Shown here one piece after another: positions 1 through 9,651 of a stretch of 64,000 nt of DNA (positions are counted from its first letter, which is position 1; the number at the start of each line of letters is the position of its first letter). The translations under genes were made by a program, and so were the position numbers. The notes below the pieces were generated by a model. That model was not told the DNA's origin. It was given only the letters and a program-made list of their open reading frames with translations, and searched no databases. Origin of the DNA: Aliiroseovarius subalbicans (GTDB taxonomy: Bacteria; Pseudomonadota; Alphaproteobacteria; Rhodobacterales; Rhodobacteraceae); contig NZ_JALBYQ010000001.1 of NCBI RefSeq assembly GCF_022678625.1, positions 372,001-436,000 on the forward strand. The letters run 5' to 3'.

Positions 1-608
1 GCGGCGTCGGCGAAGGCGGGCAGGGCGTCCAGCGCCTCAAAGATGCGTGTGATCACCGGATAAGGCGCCATGTCCACCTCGAAGCGTCGGTTGTTCCAAA
101 CCTGTGCGTACAGGCAGATGTCAGCCATACCGGGGGTGTCGCCGTGGCAGAAGGTGCCAGTGTCCGGGCTGCCTGCCAGCATCGCTTCGATCGCCGGGAA
201 GGTAACGCCGACCCAATGGCGAAACCAGTCCGCCTTGTCGCCACCCAGCGTGGCCTCAACATGTTGCAGCACTCTGAGATTGTTCAACGGGTGAACTTCA
301 CAGGCCACCATATAGCTGATCGCCCGCACGCGCGCGCGCCCCACCGGGTCGGCGGGCAGCAGGGGCGGTTCGGGGTGTACTTCGTTCAGCCATTCGATGA
401 TCGCCAGCGATTGCACAAGGTTTGTGCCGTCCTCAAGCTCCAGAACCGGCACAAGGCCGGCGGGGTTTTTCGCAAGGAATTCAGGTGTTTTCGTCTCGTC
501 CTTCAACAGGGCATAGGACAGGTATTCATAGTCCAGGCCCTTCAAGTTCAACGCCGCCCGCAGCCGCGCCGAGGTCGAGGATCGAAAGTAATTGTGCAGT
601 TTCAGCAT
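1..608 (-). CDS. maiA: Maleylacetoacetate isomerase (zeta-class GST), 3' end cut by window
   Basis: The protein reads MLKLHNYFRSSTSARLRAAL at its start and then shows a thioredoxin-like GST N-terminal domain with the AGLVPVLELEDG and QSLAIIEWL motifs, followed by a helical C-terminal domain that runs off the left edge after about 202 residues. The SSTSAR stretch corresponds to the SSCSxR glutathione-binding motif of zeta GSTs. The family converts maleylacetoacetate to fumarylacetoacetate in tyrosine/homogentisate breakdown, using glutathione. The ATG is at 606-608 and the gene is divergent from dusA, so the region between about 609 and 694 should hold both promoters. A different GST of the same fold is possible, but the N-terminal motif favours MaiA. 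Confidence 0.85.
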   Translation of the reverse strand, partial: MLKLHNYFRSSTSARLRAALNLKGLDYEYLSYALLKDETKTPEFLAKNPAGLVPVLELEDGTNLVQSLAIIEWLNEVHPEPPLLPADPVGRARVRAISYMVACEVHPLNNLRVLQHVEATLGGDKADWFRHWVGVTFPAIEAMLAGSPDTGTFCHGDTPGMADICLYAQVWNNRRFEVDMAPYPVITRIFEALDALPAFADA

Positions 609-693
609 CGCGCGCTCCGTTCGTTGCGCCTGCAACATGACACGGGCGCGCGGGCGGGAAAAGCCCCACTGGCATCAGTCGCGCCCAGCCATT

Positions 694-1719
694 ATGGTCC
701 GCCGGATGAGCCTGCCTGCGCACACATTGACCCAAGCCGCCCGCCTGTCCGTCGCCCCGATGATGGACTGGACCGATCGTCATTGCCGGTATTTCCACCG
801 TCTGATGAGCCGCCGTGCGTTGCTTTATACCGAAATGGTCACAGCACCTGCGCTGGTGCGGGGGGGGGCGACGCATCTACTGGACTTTGACGCGGCCGAA
901 CACCCGGTGGCGGTGCAGCTGGGTGGATCGGACCCGGCCGAGTTGGCGCTGGCCACCCGTCTGTGTGTCGAGCGCGGCTATGACGAAGTGAACCTGAATG
1001 TCGGCTGCCCCTCTGACCGGGTGCAATCGGGCACCTTCGGCGCGGTGCTGATGACGCAGCCCGCGCTGGTTGCGGAGTGTGTGAGCGCCATGAAGGATGC
1101 GGCGCAGGGCGTTGAAATTACGGTGAAATGCCGCATTGGTGTTGATGATCAGGAGGCTGAAGAGGTGCTGCCTGATTTTCTGTCGCAAGTGGGCGCAGCC
1201 GGGGTTGGGCGTTTCACCATTCACGCGCGCAAGGCCTGGCTCAAGGGGCTCAGCCCCAAGGAAAACCGCGACATTCCCCCGCTGGATTACCCGCTGGTGC
1301 ACCGGATGAAATCGTTTTTCCCGTCGCTGCACCTGTCGATCAATGGCGGCATCGCGACGCTGGACGCGGCCGAAGACCAGCTTGAGATCATGGACGGCGT
1401 GATGATCGGGCGTGCGGCCTATCATCAGCCCGCCGACATCCTGCTGAAGGCCGATCAGCGCCTTTTTGGCGAGCCAGGCGCGAAGACCGCGCACCAGGTC
1501 GCTGAAGAGATGATCCCCTACCTCGAACGCCACCTGGCCGCGGGCGGTAAACTTCACAATGTCACCCGCCACATGCTGGGCCTGTTTGCAGGGCGCCCCG
1601 GCGCGCGCGCCTGGCGCCGTGTGCTGTCCGAAGGCGCGACCCGGCCTGGGGCAGGGGTTGCGCTTTTGCGCGAGGCGCTGTCCCATGTGCCGGAAACACC
1701 ACGCCAAGAGGCCTCCTGA
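694..1719 (+). CDS. dusA: tRNA-dihydrouridine synthase A
   Basis: This FMN-dependent enzyme reduces uridines in the tRNA D-loop. The N-terminus carries SVAPMMDWTDRHCRYF, the DusA signature, followed by LYTEMVTAPAL, VQLGGSDP and NLNVGCPSDRVQ, which holds the catalytic Cys. VKCRIGVDD and the KAWLKGLSPKENR loop come next, then the phosphate-binding LSINGG and GVMIGRAAY. The protein is about 341 residues, normal for DusA. Start choice is open between ATG 694 and ATG 706; neither has a clear Shine-Dalgarno, and an open frame back to 592 lies over the maiA start and is unlikely to be translated. The stop shares its A with the ATG of the TauE-type gene, so the two are probably co-translated. Confidence 0.93.
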   Translation: MVRRMSLPAHTLTQAARLSVAPMMDWTDRHCRYFHRLMSRRALLYTEMVTAPALVRGGATHLLDFDAAEHPVAVQLGGSDPAELALATRLCVERGYDEVNLNVGCPSDRVQSGTFGAVLMTQPALVAECVSAMKDAAQGVEITVKCRIGVDDQEAEEVLPDFLSQVGAAGVGRFTIHARKAWLKGLSPKENRDIPPLDYPLVHRMKSFFPSLHLSINGGIATLDAAEDQLEIMDGVMIGRAAYHQPADILLKADQRLFGEPGAKTAHQVAEEMIPYLERHLAAGGKLHNVTRHMLGLFAGRPGARAWRRVLSEGATRPGAGVALLREALSHVPETPRQEAS

Positions 1720-2543
1720 TGCCTGACATGTCCATTCTTTTGCCGATGCTGCTGCTTTTGCTGGCGATCGGGGCCTTTGCCGGTGTCATGGCGGGGCTGT
1801 TGGGCGTGGGCGGAGGTATCATCCTTGTGCCTGCGTTCTTCTATGTTTTCAGCGCGCTTGGCTACGCATCCGAGCAGTTGATGCAGATCTGCCTGGCCAC
1901 GTCGCTGGCGACGATCATCGTGACCTCTCTGCGCTCGGTGCAATCGCATAACAAGAAGGGCGCGGTGGAGTGGGACATTCTGAAAACCTGGGCCATCGGC
2001 ATCGTCATCGGCGCGATTGTCGGGGTGCTGGTCGCCTCCAGCCTGCGCTCGGTCGTGTTGCAGGGCATTTTCGGCGTTCTGGGCCTGATCGTCGGGGCCT
2101 ACCTGGGCCTTGGTCGGGCCGAATGGCGCCTGGGTGCGGCGATGCCCACCGGGGTGAAACGCGCGGTGATGTCGCCGGTGCTGGGGTTCATGTCCGTCCT
2201 GATGGGGATCGGTGGTGGCAGTTTCGGCGTGCCCGTGATGACGCTGTTCGGCGTGCCGATCCACCGCGCTGTGGCCACGGCTGCCGGGTTCGGCGTGATC
2301 ATCGCAGTGCCGTCCGTGATTGGCTTTCTGCTCCTGCCAATCGACCCCGCCGCACGCCCGCCGTTCACCATCGGCGCGGTGAACCTGCCGGCCTTCGCCG
2401 TGGTGATCGCAATGACGCTGATCACCGCGCCTTACGGGGCGAAGCTGGCCCATGCGATGGACCCGAAACCGCTGAAACGCGTGTTTGCCGTTTTCCTGAC
2501 GCTGGTCGCGCTGAACATGTTGCGCAAGGCGCTTTTGGGGTAG
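1719..2543 (+). CDS. TauE/SafE (DUF81) family membrane permease
   Basis: A 274-residue polytopic membrane protein with about eight hydrophobic segments. The first segment is followed by GLLGVGGGIILVPAFFY and the second half repeats the pattern as LMGIGGGSFGVPVMTLFGV; this duplicated glycine motif defines the TauE/SafE family. Members are implicated in export of sulfite, sulfoacetate or other organic anions, but the substrate cannot be read from sequence. The ATG overlaps the dusA stop. No sulfonate gene lies nearby (the decayed cuyA remnants are 45 kb away), so a link to sulfite export is not supported by context. Confidence 0.88.
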   Translation: MPDMSILLPMLLLLLAIGAFAGVMAGLLGVGGGIILVPAFFYVFSALGYASEQLMQICLATSLATIIVTSLRSVQSHNKKGAVEWDILKTWAIGIVIGAIVGVLVASSLRSVVLQGIFGVLGLIVGAYLGLGRAEWRLGAAMPTGVKRAVMSPVLGFMSVLMGIGGGSFGVPVMTLFGVPIHRAVATAAGFGVIIAVPSVIGFLLLPIDPAARPPFTIGAVNLPAFAVVIAMTLITAPYGAKLAHAMDPKPLKRVFAVFLTLVALNMLRKALLG

Positions 2544-2561
2544 GCTCCAAGCCCGTCGCGC

Positions 2562-3083
2562 CTAGTCGGTTTCACGTGCACCCTCCCACGGGTATTTCAG
2601 CCACGTCTCAAGCCCGCCAAGGTAGTTTTTCGTGTCGGACAGACGCTTGCGTTCCTGCAAGATGGCCAGAGGGGATCCGCCTTTTTCCTTCAACCGGAGG
2701 ATCGACGCCTCAAGATTGGCGACCAGATCCGCGGCCTTCGCGATTTCACGTTGGAGCCGCGCCTTGCGGTCCTTTCGCTCTGTGATCTTGGTCATGTCGC
2801 GCACCAGCCGCCGTGTCGATGACCAGTTGCTCGCGGACATTTCAAGGATGTAATCCGTCATCGAGATCGAAAACCCGTCAATGACGATATCGCGCCCGCG
2901 CCGCACATTCCTGATCTGCAACACCTGCTTTCTGGTCAGCTGGTAGTATTGCGCGACGGTGTAGTGCGGTTTGAAACCCGCGTTGTCATCGTTGTCGCGC
3001 CCCTTGTTTGCAAACAGGGTGCGTGGCAGCGCAATCCCCAGGCCCAAAATCCCGATCACGATCCGTCTGTTGCAAGCTGTCAT
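2562..3083 (-). CDS. Hypothetical exported protein with C-terminal coiled coil
   Basis: A 173-residue protein that I do not recognise. It begins MTACNRRIVIGILGLGIALP, a basic N-terminus plus hydrophobic stretch that could be a signal peptide or anchor. A basic middle part follows (LTRKQVLQIRNVRRGRDIVI). Residues about 95-150 are rich in charged heptads (MTKITERKDRKARLQREIAK) and likely form a helical hairpin or coiled coil. The end is WLKYPWEGARETD. It lies alone between a convergent TauE-type gene and kynU on the same strand, 71 bp downstream of kynU, so it may be read through from kynU. Length and codon use look like a real gene. Confidence 0.6.
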   Translation of the reverse strand: MTACNRRIVIGILGLGIALPRTLFANKGRDNDDNAGFKPHYTVAQYYQLTRKQVLQIRNVRRGRDIVIDGFSISMTDYILEMSASNWSSTRRLVRDMTKITERKDRKARLQREIAKAADLVANLEASILRLKEKGGSPLAILQERKRLSDTKNYLGGLETWLKYPWEGARETD

Positions 3084-3154
3084 AGCGCCGCCTCCCCAAG
3101 TTGCCCTAGGGTAAACTTACGTCCGGCAGGCTCATTTTGTCAAATTGACCCGGC

Positions 3155-4345
3155 CTAGGTCACCGCGTTGCGGACCTTGTATTTTTCCTGATCCCAGATC
3201 CGGTTCCCGATCACCTTGGCGATGATTTCGACGGCGCGGTCCACGTCACCTTCGTCGGTATAGAGCGGGGTGAAGCCAAAGCGCATGATGTCGGGGGCGC
3301 GAAAATCGCCGATCACGCCGTGGTCAATCACGGCTTGCATCGCGGCATAGCCGTGGTCGAAGCGAAAGCTGACTTGCGATCCGCGCTGATCTGCATCGCG
3401 CGGGCTGGCCAGGGTCAAATCGGGGCAGGTGGCTTCAATCCCTTCGATGAAGCGTTCGCACAGGGCGACGGAGCGTGCGCGTAGGGCGTCCATGTCGACC
3501 TGATCCCAGATGTCCAGGGCCGCGTCGAGGGCCGCCATCTGCAACACCGGCGGGGTGCCCACGCGCATCCGCTCAATGCCCGCGCCGGGGCGGTAGTCGA
3601 GGTCGAAGGCAAACGGCGCGTCATGGCCCAGCCAGCCCGACAGGGCGGGGCGCACATGCGCGGCGTGGCGCGGGGCGACATAGATGAAAGCCGGCGCGCC
3701 GGGGCCCGCGTTAAGGTATTTGTAGGTGCACCCGACCGCGAAATCGGCTTGGGCTTCAGACAGATGCACCGGGAAGGCGCCGGCGGAATGGGCCAGGTCC
3801 CAGATCACCACAGCACCCACCGCATGGGCCGCGCGGGTCAGCGCCGCCATGTCGTGGCGCCGTCCGGTGCGGTAATCGACTTGGGTCAGCATCAGCACCG
3901 CAAGGTCGTCGTCGATGTGATCCAAGACCTCCTCGGGCGCGACGGTGACCAGTTCGTGCCCCTTGTCCAGCGCGCCGATCAACCCCTCGGCCATGTAAAG
4001 ATCGGTGGGAAAGTTGCCACGGTCAGACAGGATCTTGCGCTTGCCCGGCACCAGCTCCAGCGCCGAGGCCAAGGCCTGGTAGACCTTGATCGACAAGGTG
4101 TCGCCGGTGGTGACATGGCCCGGTTCGGCCCCGATCAACCGTCCGATCCGATCTCCCAGCGCGGTGGGTTGCGCCATCCATCCGGCTGTGTTCCAGGCGG
4201 TGATCAGCATCTCGCCCCACTCATCGGTGATCGTCTGCGCCACCCGGGCCGCCGCCGTCTTGGGCAGCGGGCCCAGCGAATTGCCATCCAGATAGGTCAC
4301 GCCGTCGGGCAGTTGAAAAAGCTGCTTTGTCGCGGCGAAATCCAT
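3155..4345 (-). CDS. kynU: Kynureninase
   Basis: This PLP enzyme hydrolyses kynurenine to anthranilate and alanine in tryptophan degradation. Starting at MDFAATKQLFQLPDGVTYLD it gives 396 residues, typical of bacterial KynU. Visible motifs are YLDGNSLGPLP, the PLP-binding region DRGNFPTDLYMAEG, WDLAHSAGAFPVHL (cofactor-binding Asp) and the Schiff-base Lys in GCTYKYLNAGPG, then the RVGTPPVLQM and FGFTPLYT regions. The open frame extends upstream to 4414, but ATG 4345 matches family starts and overlaps the stop of the upstream dehydrogenase gene in an ATGA arrangement, which argues for translational coupling. Confidence 0.93.
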   Translation of the reverse strand: MDFAATKQLFQLPDGVTYLDGNSLGPLPKTAAARVAQTITDEWGEMLITAWNTAGWMAQPTALGDRIGRLIGAEPGHVTTGDTLSIKVYQALASALELVPGKRKILSDRGNFPTDLYMAEGLIGALDKGHELVTVAPEEVLDHIDDDLAVLMLTQVDYRTGRRHDMAALTRAAHAVGAVVIWDLAHSAGAFPVHLSEAQADFAVGCTYKYLNAGPGAPAFIYVAPRHAAHVRPALSGWLGHDAPFAFDLDYRPGAGIERMRVGTPPVLQMAALDAALDIWDQVDMDALRARSVALCERFIEGIEATCPDLTLASPRDADQRGSQVSFRFDHGYAAMQAVIDHGVIGDFRAPDIMRFGFTPLYTDEGDVDRAVEIIAKVIGNRIWDQEKYKVRNAVT

Positions 4346-5106
4346 CACACTTGTCCCCCGGAAATCTCGATCGTCTGGCCGTTCACGCTGTCCGACCCCG
4401 GCAAGCACAGCCACAGCGCCGCTGCTCCGATTTCCGCGGGGGCGATCAGGCGCTTGTGGCGGTTCTGGCTGGTCATCATCTTCAACGCCTCATCGGCGCT
4501 GGCGCCGGTTTTGTCGGCGATGATGTCGATGTTGCGGCTGACGATGGGGGTATCGACATAGCCCGGGCAGATCGCGTTGAAGGTCAGGTGCGAGCGCATG
4601 TAGTCTTCGCTCATTGCGCGGATCAGGCCGATCAGCCCATGTTTCGAGGCCGAATAGGCGGCGCCGCCTTTCAGCCCGCGAACGCCTGCGATGGAGGAGA
4701 TCGCGATCATGCGCCCCCAGCCCGCCGCTTCCATGTCTTCAAGGGCCGCCCGCATGGTCAGGAACGCGCCGTCGAGGTTCGTGGCCATCGTGCGGCGCCA
4801 GAAATCGAGCGAAGTTTTCGGCACCGTGCGCCCCTCGGCAATGCCCGCATTGGCAACGTGGATGGTGATCGGGCCATTCGCGGCACGGGCGGTTTCGAAA
4901 CCTGCCTTCACGCTGGCCTCGTTGGTCACGTCCATCACCAGCGGGTGCAGGCGCGGATTGTCCTGGGCGACCTGCTCCAGCACCTCGATGCGGCGGCCCG
5001 TGATGGTCACCTCAGCCCCGGCGTCTGCCAGCGCCTGCGCGATGGCCAAGCCAATGCCTGTGCCGCCGCCGGTCACCAGCGCGTGTTTTCCTGTCAGCTC
5101 GGCCAT
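4345..5106 (-). CDS. SDR family NAD(P)-dependent oxidoreductase
   Basis: A classical short-chain dehydrogenase of 253 residues. It has the cofactor motif TGGGTGIG near residue 12, VANAG (NNAG equivalent), the catalytic Ser in IAISSIAG, YSASK with catalytic Tyr and Lys, and the CPGYVDTPIV loop, ending ISGGQV. The substrate is unknown; relatives include 3-hydroxyacyl and 3-hydroxybutyrate dehydrogenases. It is the first gene of a two-gene unit with kynU, overlapping it by one base. A role in kynurenine/anthranilate-related metabolism is inferred from that coupling only. Confidence 0.88.
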   Translation of the reverse strand: MAELTGKHALVTGGGTGIGLAIAQALADAGAEVTITGRRIEVLEQVAQDNPRLHPLVMDVTNEASVKAGFETARAANGPITIHVANAGIAEGRTVPKTSLDFWRRTMATNLDGAFLTMRAALEDMEAAGWGRMIAISSIAGVRGLKGGAAYSASKHGLIGLIRAMSEDYMRSHLTFNAICPGYVDTPIVSRNIDIIADKTGASADEALKMMTSQNRHKRLIAPAEIGAAALWLCLPGSDSVNGQTIEISGGQV

Positions 5107-5266
5107 GTCGGTCCCTCCGGTTTTGCGCTACGGTATCGGGCAGGGCGCGGGACGCAAGGGCGATGTTGGCGCAAACCGGATTGCTTTTGCATTCGACATC
5201 GTGAATATGAAAACCTCTGGGGGACGACATGCGCGCACATATTTACAAACGACCGGGGATCGACCC

Positions 5267-5716
5267 GTGCTGAAATGGCTGGACATTCCACCAACCTGGC
5301 TGGGCGCGGCCGTGGCCGCCGCCTTTGGCCTCGACTGGCTGGTGCCGGGGCTGGGGTTCAACTGGTCGTGGTCGAAGCTGCTGGGCGACGGGTTGATCAC
5401 CTTCGGCCTGGGCGCGATGGCGCTGGCGCTGTGGGAGATGCTGCGCGCGCGCACCACCTTTATCCCGCGCCGGGTGCCGACCGCCTTCGTGCAACAGGGG
5501 ATCTATCGCCTGACGCGCAACCCGATCTATCTGGGGGACGCGATGATCCTGGCCGGTCTGATCCTGCGCTGGGACGTGCTTTTGGCGCTGCCGCTGGTGC
5601 CGCTGTTTGCCGGCTGGATTACCCGACGATTCATTCTGGGCGAAGAAGAGGGGCTTCTGGCCGCCTTCGGGGATGAGTTCGACGACTGGAAAACCCGCGT
5701 CCGCCGCTGGCTGTGA
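5267..5716 (+). CDS. Isoprenylcysteine carboxyl methyltransferase (ICMT)-like membrane protein
   Basis: A 149-residue membrane protein with three or four hydrophobic segments and the C-terminal block GIYRLTRNPIYLGDAMILAG, followed by RRFILGEEEGLLAAFGDEFDDW. The RNPxY and EExxL pattern is shared by ICMT/PEMT-like SAM-dependent methyltransferases of bacteria, whose substrates are mostly unknown. GTG 5267 was chosen because a GGGGA sequence lies 7-11 bases upstream and the protein then begins MLKWLDIPPTWLG, as relatives do; an upstream ATG at 5207 is in frame. The gene is divergent from the SDR gene. Confidence 0.8.
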   Translation: MLKWLDIPPTWLGAAVAAAFGLDWLVPGLGFNWSWSKLLGDGLITFGLGAMALALWEMLRARTTFIPRRVPTAFVQQGIYRLTRNPIYLGDAMILAGLILRWDVLLALPLVPLFAGWITRRFILGEEEGLLAAFGDEFDDWKTRVRRWL

Positions 5717-5889
5717 CGCGGGGAATATGATCATACCGGGTAAGAAAATGTCGAATATCCGGGAAAAAAGGTCGCATCGTTGCGTAAGGGGGTGAAACCC
5801 GATGCTGCGGCGCGTATAGGAAACGGGAAACTGCCATGGGGACGGGATTCCCCCGCCTGTGGTGACGAACGGGAGAAGGGATAAGACAC

Positions 5890-7461
5890 GTGAAAATCGG
5901 TGTTCCTAAGGAAGTGTTCGAGGGCGAGAACCGGGTTGCTATGACCCCGGAATCGGCCGGAATGCTGCAAAAGCTGGGTTATGACTGCGTGATCGAGACC
6001 AAGGCCGGTGCGGCCGCCGGGTTCTCGGACAAGACCTACAAGGATGCAGGCGTCGAAGTGGTGAAAACCGCCGCCGCCCTGTGGAAGGCGGCCGATATCG
6101 TCGCCAAGGTGCGTCAGCCCAATGCCACGGAATTGAAGCGTCTGCGCGAAGGCCAGACGCTGATCAGCTTCTTCAACCCCGCCGTCAACGAAGATGGCAT
6201 GGCGGCTGCGAAGAAGTCCGGAGCCAACGTCATCGCGATGGAAATGGTGCCGCGCATCAGCCGCGCACAGAAGATGGACGCGCTGTCGTCGATGGCGAAC
6301 ATCGCGGGCTACCGCGCCGTGATCGAGGCGGGCAACAATTTCGGCCGCTTCTTCACCGGTCAGGTGACCGCCGCCGGTAAAGTGCCGCCCGCCAAGGTTC
6401 TGGTTGTCGGCGCCGGTGTTGCCGGTCTGGCCGCGATCGGCACCTCGACCAGCCTGGGTGCGATCACCTATGCGTTCGACGTGCGCCCTGAAGTGGCCGA
6501 GCAGGTCGAGAGCATGGGCGCCGAGTTCGTCTACCTCGATTTCGAGGAAGACCAGGCGGATGGTGCCGCAACGGGTGGCTACGCCGCCGTGTCCTCGCCA
6601 GAGTTCCGTGAGGCGCAGCTGGCCAAGTTCCGCGAGCTGGCCCCTGAGGTCGACATCGTCATCACAACGGCGCTGATCCCCAATCGCGAGGCGCCTGAGC
6701 TGTGGACCGAGGACATGGTGAAAGCCATGAAACCGGGCTCTGTCATCGTTGACCTTGCGGCGGAAAAGGGCGGCAATTGCAAATTGACCGTGATGGATGA
6801 GAAGATCGTCACCGACAATGGCGTGACCATCGTCGGCTATACCGATTTCCCGTCGCGCATGGCGTCGCAGGCCTCCAGCCTTTACGCCAACAACATCCGT
6901 CACATGATGACCGATCTGACGCCTGAAAAGGACGGCCAGGTCAATCACGACATGGAAGACGACGTGATCCGCGGCGCCACGGTGACCTTTGAGAAGGAAA
7001 TCACCTTCCCGCCGCCGCCGCCCAAGATCCAGGCCATCGCGGTGCAGCCCAAGGCCGAGGTCAAGGAACTGACGCCCGAAGAAAAGCGCGCCGCCGAAGC
7101 GGCTGCGTTCAAAGCACAGACGAAAAGCCAGGTGACCCTGCTGGGCATCGGCGGTGCGCTGATCCTGCTGGCGGGGCTTTATGCACCCGCGAGCTTCATG
7201 CAGCACTTCATCGTCTTCGTACTGGCCGTGTTCGTGGGCTTCCAGGTGATCTGGAACGTGGCGCATTCGCTGCACACGCCGCTGATGGCGGTCACCAACG
7301 CGATTTCGTCGATCATCATCCTGGGGGCGCTGATGCAGATCGGGTCCAGTTCGTTCCTGGTGATCGTGCTGGCGGGCCTGTCCATCTTCATGGCCGGGAT
7401 CAACATCTTCGGCGGGTTCCTCGTCACACGGCGCATGCTTGCCATGTTCCAGAAATCTTAA
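5890..7461 (+). CDS. pntA: NAD(P)(+) transhydrogenase, alpha subunit
   Basis: The proton-translocating transhydrogenase passes hydride between NADH and NADP at the inner membrane and supplies NADPH. This 523-residue subunit carries the NAD(H)-binding domain I ([20 protein letters not shown] at the start; [20 protein letters not shown]; the Rossmann motif [22 protein letters not shown]), a proline-rich linker near residue 375 and a C-terminal membrane part with about four helices. It is the one-piece E. coli-type subunit, not the split PntAA/PntAB form of some alphaproteobacteria. Translation starts at GTG 5890, with a GGGAGAAGGGA ribosome site upstream. pntB follows 13 bp downstream. Confidence 0.96.
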   Translation: MKIGVPKEVFEGENRVAMTPESAGMLQKLGYDCVIETKAGAAAGFSDKTYKDAGVEVVKTAAALWKAADIVAKVRQPNATELKRLREGQTLISFFNPAVNEDGMAAAKKSGANVIAMEMVPRISRAQKMDALSSMANIAGYRAVIEAGNNFGRFFTGQVTAAGKVPPAKVLVVGAGVAGLAAIGTSTSLGAITYAFDVRPEVAEQVESMGAEFVYLDFEEDQADGAATGGYAAVSSPEFREAQLAKFRELAPEVDIVITTALIPNREAPELWTEDMVKAMKPGSVIVDLAAEKGGNCKLTVMDEKIVTDNGVTIVGYTDFPSRMASQASSLYANNIRHMMTDLTPEKDGQVNHDMEDDVIRGATVTFEKEITFPPPPPKIQAIAVQPKAEVKELTPEEKRAAEAAAFKAQTKSQVTLLGIGGALILLAGLYAPASFMQHFIVFVLAVFVGFQVIWNVAHSLHTPLMAVTNAISSIIILGALMQIGSSSFLVIVLAGLSIFMAGINIFGGFLVTRRMLAMFQKS

Positions 7462-7474
7462 GGAGGCCGGCGTT

Positions 7475-8950
7475 ATGGAATTCGGTTTCACGACTGCCGC
7501 CTATGTGGTTGCGGCTGTTCTTTTCATCCTGTCGCTGGGCGGTCTGTCCGGGCAGGAAAGCGCGAAACGCGCGGTGTGGTATGGCATTGTCGGCATGGCG
7601 CTGGCGGTTGCGGCGACCCTGGTCGGCCCCGGGTCTGGCCTGTGGCTGCTGTCGCTTCTGCTGATCGCCGGTGGCGGCATGATCGGTTATTACGTTGCGC
7701 AAAAGGTCCAGATGACCGAGATGCCGCAGCTGGTTGCCGCGATGCACTCGCTGGTCGGTCTGGCCGCGGTCTTCGTCGGCTATATCGCGCATATCGAGAT
7801 GGGCAATGTCGCAGCTCTGATCGCGTCCGCGCCTGCCTCATTGAATGACGCGGGTATTCAGGAATGGTTGCATGGCCAGCACCTGGGCACGTTCGAGGCG
7901 CTGATCTCTCATAAGACGCCGGTTGAACTGTCGATCCTGCGGGTCGAGCTGTTCCTGGGTGTGTTCATCGGTGCGGTGACCTTCACCGGCTCTGTTGTGG
8001 CTTATGGCAAACTGGCGGGCAAACTGACCTCGTCTGCGGAAAAGCTGCCCGGCGGTCACATGCTGAACGCCGCGGCTGCGATCATTTCCGTGATCAGCCT
8101 GATCTGGTACTTCAACACCGGTGGCTTCATGCCGCTGTTCGTGATGACGCTGGCGGCGCTGTTCATCGGCTATCACCTGATCATGGGCATCGGCGGCGCC
8201 GATATGCCGGTGGTTGTGTCGATGCTGAACAGCTACTCGGGCTGGGCCGCAGCCGCCATTGGCTTCTCGCTGGGCAATGACCTGTTGATCGTGGTCGGCG
8301 CGTTGGTGGGCTCCTCCGGTGCGATCCTGTCCTACATCATGTGTAAAGCGATGAACCGCTCGTTCATCTCGGTCATCCTGGGCGGTTTCGGCGGCACCAC
8401 GGGTCCGCAGATGGAGGTCGAGGGCGAACAGGTCGCGATCGACGCCGACGGCGTTGCGGCGGCTCTGGAAGAGGCCGACAGCGTGGTGATCATCCCCGGT
8501 TACGGCATGGCCGTGGCACAGGCGCAGCAGAACGTGGCAGAACTGACCCGTCGCCTGCGCGCCAAGGGCAAGACCGTGCGCTTCGCGATCCACCCGGTCG
8601 CGGGCCGTCTGCCTGGCCACATGAACGTGCTGCTGGCCGAGGCCAAAGTGCCCTACGACATCGTGCTGGAGATGGACGAGATCAACGATGATTTCCCGGA
8701 CACGGATGTGGCCATCGTCATCGGGTCGAACGACATCGTGAACCCGGCGGCACAGGAAGATCCCAACAGCCCCATCGCCGGCATGCCGGTTCTGGAATGC
8801 TGGAAAGCCAAGCAGGTGTTCGTGTCCAAGCGCGGGCAGGGCACCGGCTATTCGGGCATCGAAAACCCCCTGTTCTTCAAGGAAAACACCCGGATGTATT
8901 ACGGCGATGCGAAACAGTCGCTGGATACACTGCTGACGCTGATCAGCTAA
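7475..8950 (+). CDS. pntB: NAD(P)(+) transhydrogenase, beta subunit
   Basis: A 491-residue partner of PntA. The first 280 or so residues are membrane helices of domain II; the C-terminal third is the NADP(H)-binding domain III, with [44 protein letters not shown] and [20 protein letters not shown] 7475 is preceded by AAGGAGG, an almost perfect Shine-Dalgarno, which fixes the start against an in-frame ATG at 7439 inside pntA. The operon ends at a strong hairpin terminator 24 bp after the stop. Confidence 0.97.
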   Translation: MEFGFTTAAYVVAAVLFILSLGGLSGQESAKRAVWYGIVGMALAVAATLVGPGSGLWLLSLLLIAGGGMIGYYVAQKVQMTEMPQLVAAMHSLVGLAAVFVGYIAHIEMGNVAALIASAPASLNDAGIQEWLHGQHLGTFEALISHKTPVELSILRVELFLGVFIGAVTFTGSVVAYGKLAGKLTSSAEKLPGGHMLNAAAAIISVISLIWYFNTGGFMPLFVMTLAALFIGYHLIMGIGGADMPVVVSMLNSYSGWAAAAIGFSLGNDLLIVVGALVGSSGAILSYIMCKAMNRSFISVILGGFGGTTGPQMEVEGEQVAIDADGVAAALEEADSVVIIPGYGMAVAQAQQNVAELTRRLRAKGKTVRFAIHPVAGRLPGHMNVLLAEAKVPYDIVLEMDEINDDFPDTDVAIVIGSNDIVNPAAQEDPNSPIAGMPVLECWKAKQVFVSKRGQGTGYSGIENPLFFKENTRMYYGDAKQSLDTLLTLIS

Positions 8951-8973
8951 TCCACGGGTCACGGAAAACTGGT

Positions 8974-9002
8974 AAAGGGCGCCTTCGCGGGCGCCCTTTT
9001 TT
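8974..9002 (+). terminator. Rho-independent terminator of pntAB
   Basis: AAAGGGCGCC (8974-8983) pairs with GGCGCCCTTT (8990-8999) around a TTCGCG loop, and the T run continues to 9002. The 10-bp stem (its A-T base pairs overlap the T tract) lies 24 bp after pntB. Opposite-strand transcription from rluE would meet an A-rich 5' side, so partial bidirectional function is possible. Confidence 0.92.
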
Positions 9003-9064
9003 CATCCAAACGGGGCAGGGCGTTTCGCAGGGGGGGAAGTGGTCGTTTCTTGCCCGCGTGGGTG

Positions 9065-9616
9065 CTACCAGTGGTGCAGCGGCGCTTCGCGCCATTCGCC
9101 GGGGCGCAGGTTGTCCAGTGTCCACGGTCCGATCCGAACCCGAACCAGCCGCAGCGTGGGAAACCCGATCGCCGCTGTCATGCGCCGCACCTGGCGGTTG
9201 CGGCCTTCGCTGATCGTCAGTTCGATCCAGCGGTCGGGAATGGCTTTGCGCACCCTGATCGGCGGCACACGGTCCCACAGGTCGGGCGGATCGATCAGGC
9301 GTGCCTTGGCCGGGCGAGTGCGCCCGTCTTTCAGCGTCAAACCCGTGCGCAGCGGGGCAAGGTCGTTGTCGCCGGGTTCACCTTCGACCTGCGCCAGGTA
9401 GGTCTTTTCCATTTTGTTTTTCGGATTGCTGATCTTTGCCTGAAGTCGTCCATCATCCGTCAGCAGCATCAACCCTTCGCTGTCGCGGTCAAGCCGTCCA
9501 GCGGGATATACGCCGGGCTGGTTGATGTAGTCCGATAAAGTAGCCCGCTTGGTCGGGCTTTTCGTGTCGGTGAATTGTGACAGCACGTCGAAGGGTTTGT
9601 TGAAGATGATCAGCAT
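9065..9616 (-). CDS. rluE: 23S rRNA pseudouridine synthase of the RsuA/RluE type
   Basis: A 183-residue pseudouridine synthase without an S4 domain. It starts [17 protein letters not shown], then has the catalytic motif [20 protein letters not shown] (active Asp in GRLDRDSEG), [12 protein letters not shown] and the conserved [12 protein letters not shown]. Length and absence of the N-terminal S4 domain fit RluE, which modifies a uridine in the peptidyl transferase region of 23S rRNA; assignment within the RsuA family rests on this. The frame stays open upstream to 9754, but ATG 9616 matches family starts. Its presumed leader (9617-9744) contains the 14-bp inverted repeat and G-quadruplex motif described separately. 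Confidence 0.88.
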   Translation of the reverse strand: MLIIFNKPFDVLSQFTDTKSPTKRATLSDYINQPGVYPAGRLDRDSEGLMLLTDDGRLQAKISNPKNKMEKTYLAQVEGEPGDNDLAPLRTGLTLKDGRTRPAKARLIDPPDLWDRVPPIRVRKAIPDRWIELTISEGRNRQVRRMTAAIGFPTLRLVRVRIGPWTLDNLRPGEWREAPLHHW

Positions 9617-9651
9617 GCCCCTGATTAGCGGTGCCGGGGCGGTCGGAGCAA

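Noticed and set aside
1719-2543. TauE-type permease as the sulfite exporter of the cuyA pathway
   Set aside because: It is coupled to dusA and 45 kb from the cuyA remnants, so nothing in context links them.
5731-7491. A 586-codon open frame on the minus strand
   Set aside because: It is the antisense shadow of pntA: His/Arg/Asp-rich low-complexity peptide, no family motifs, fully inside a well-supported gene.
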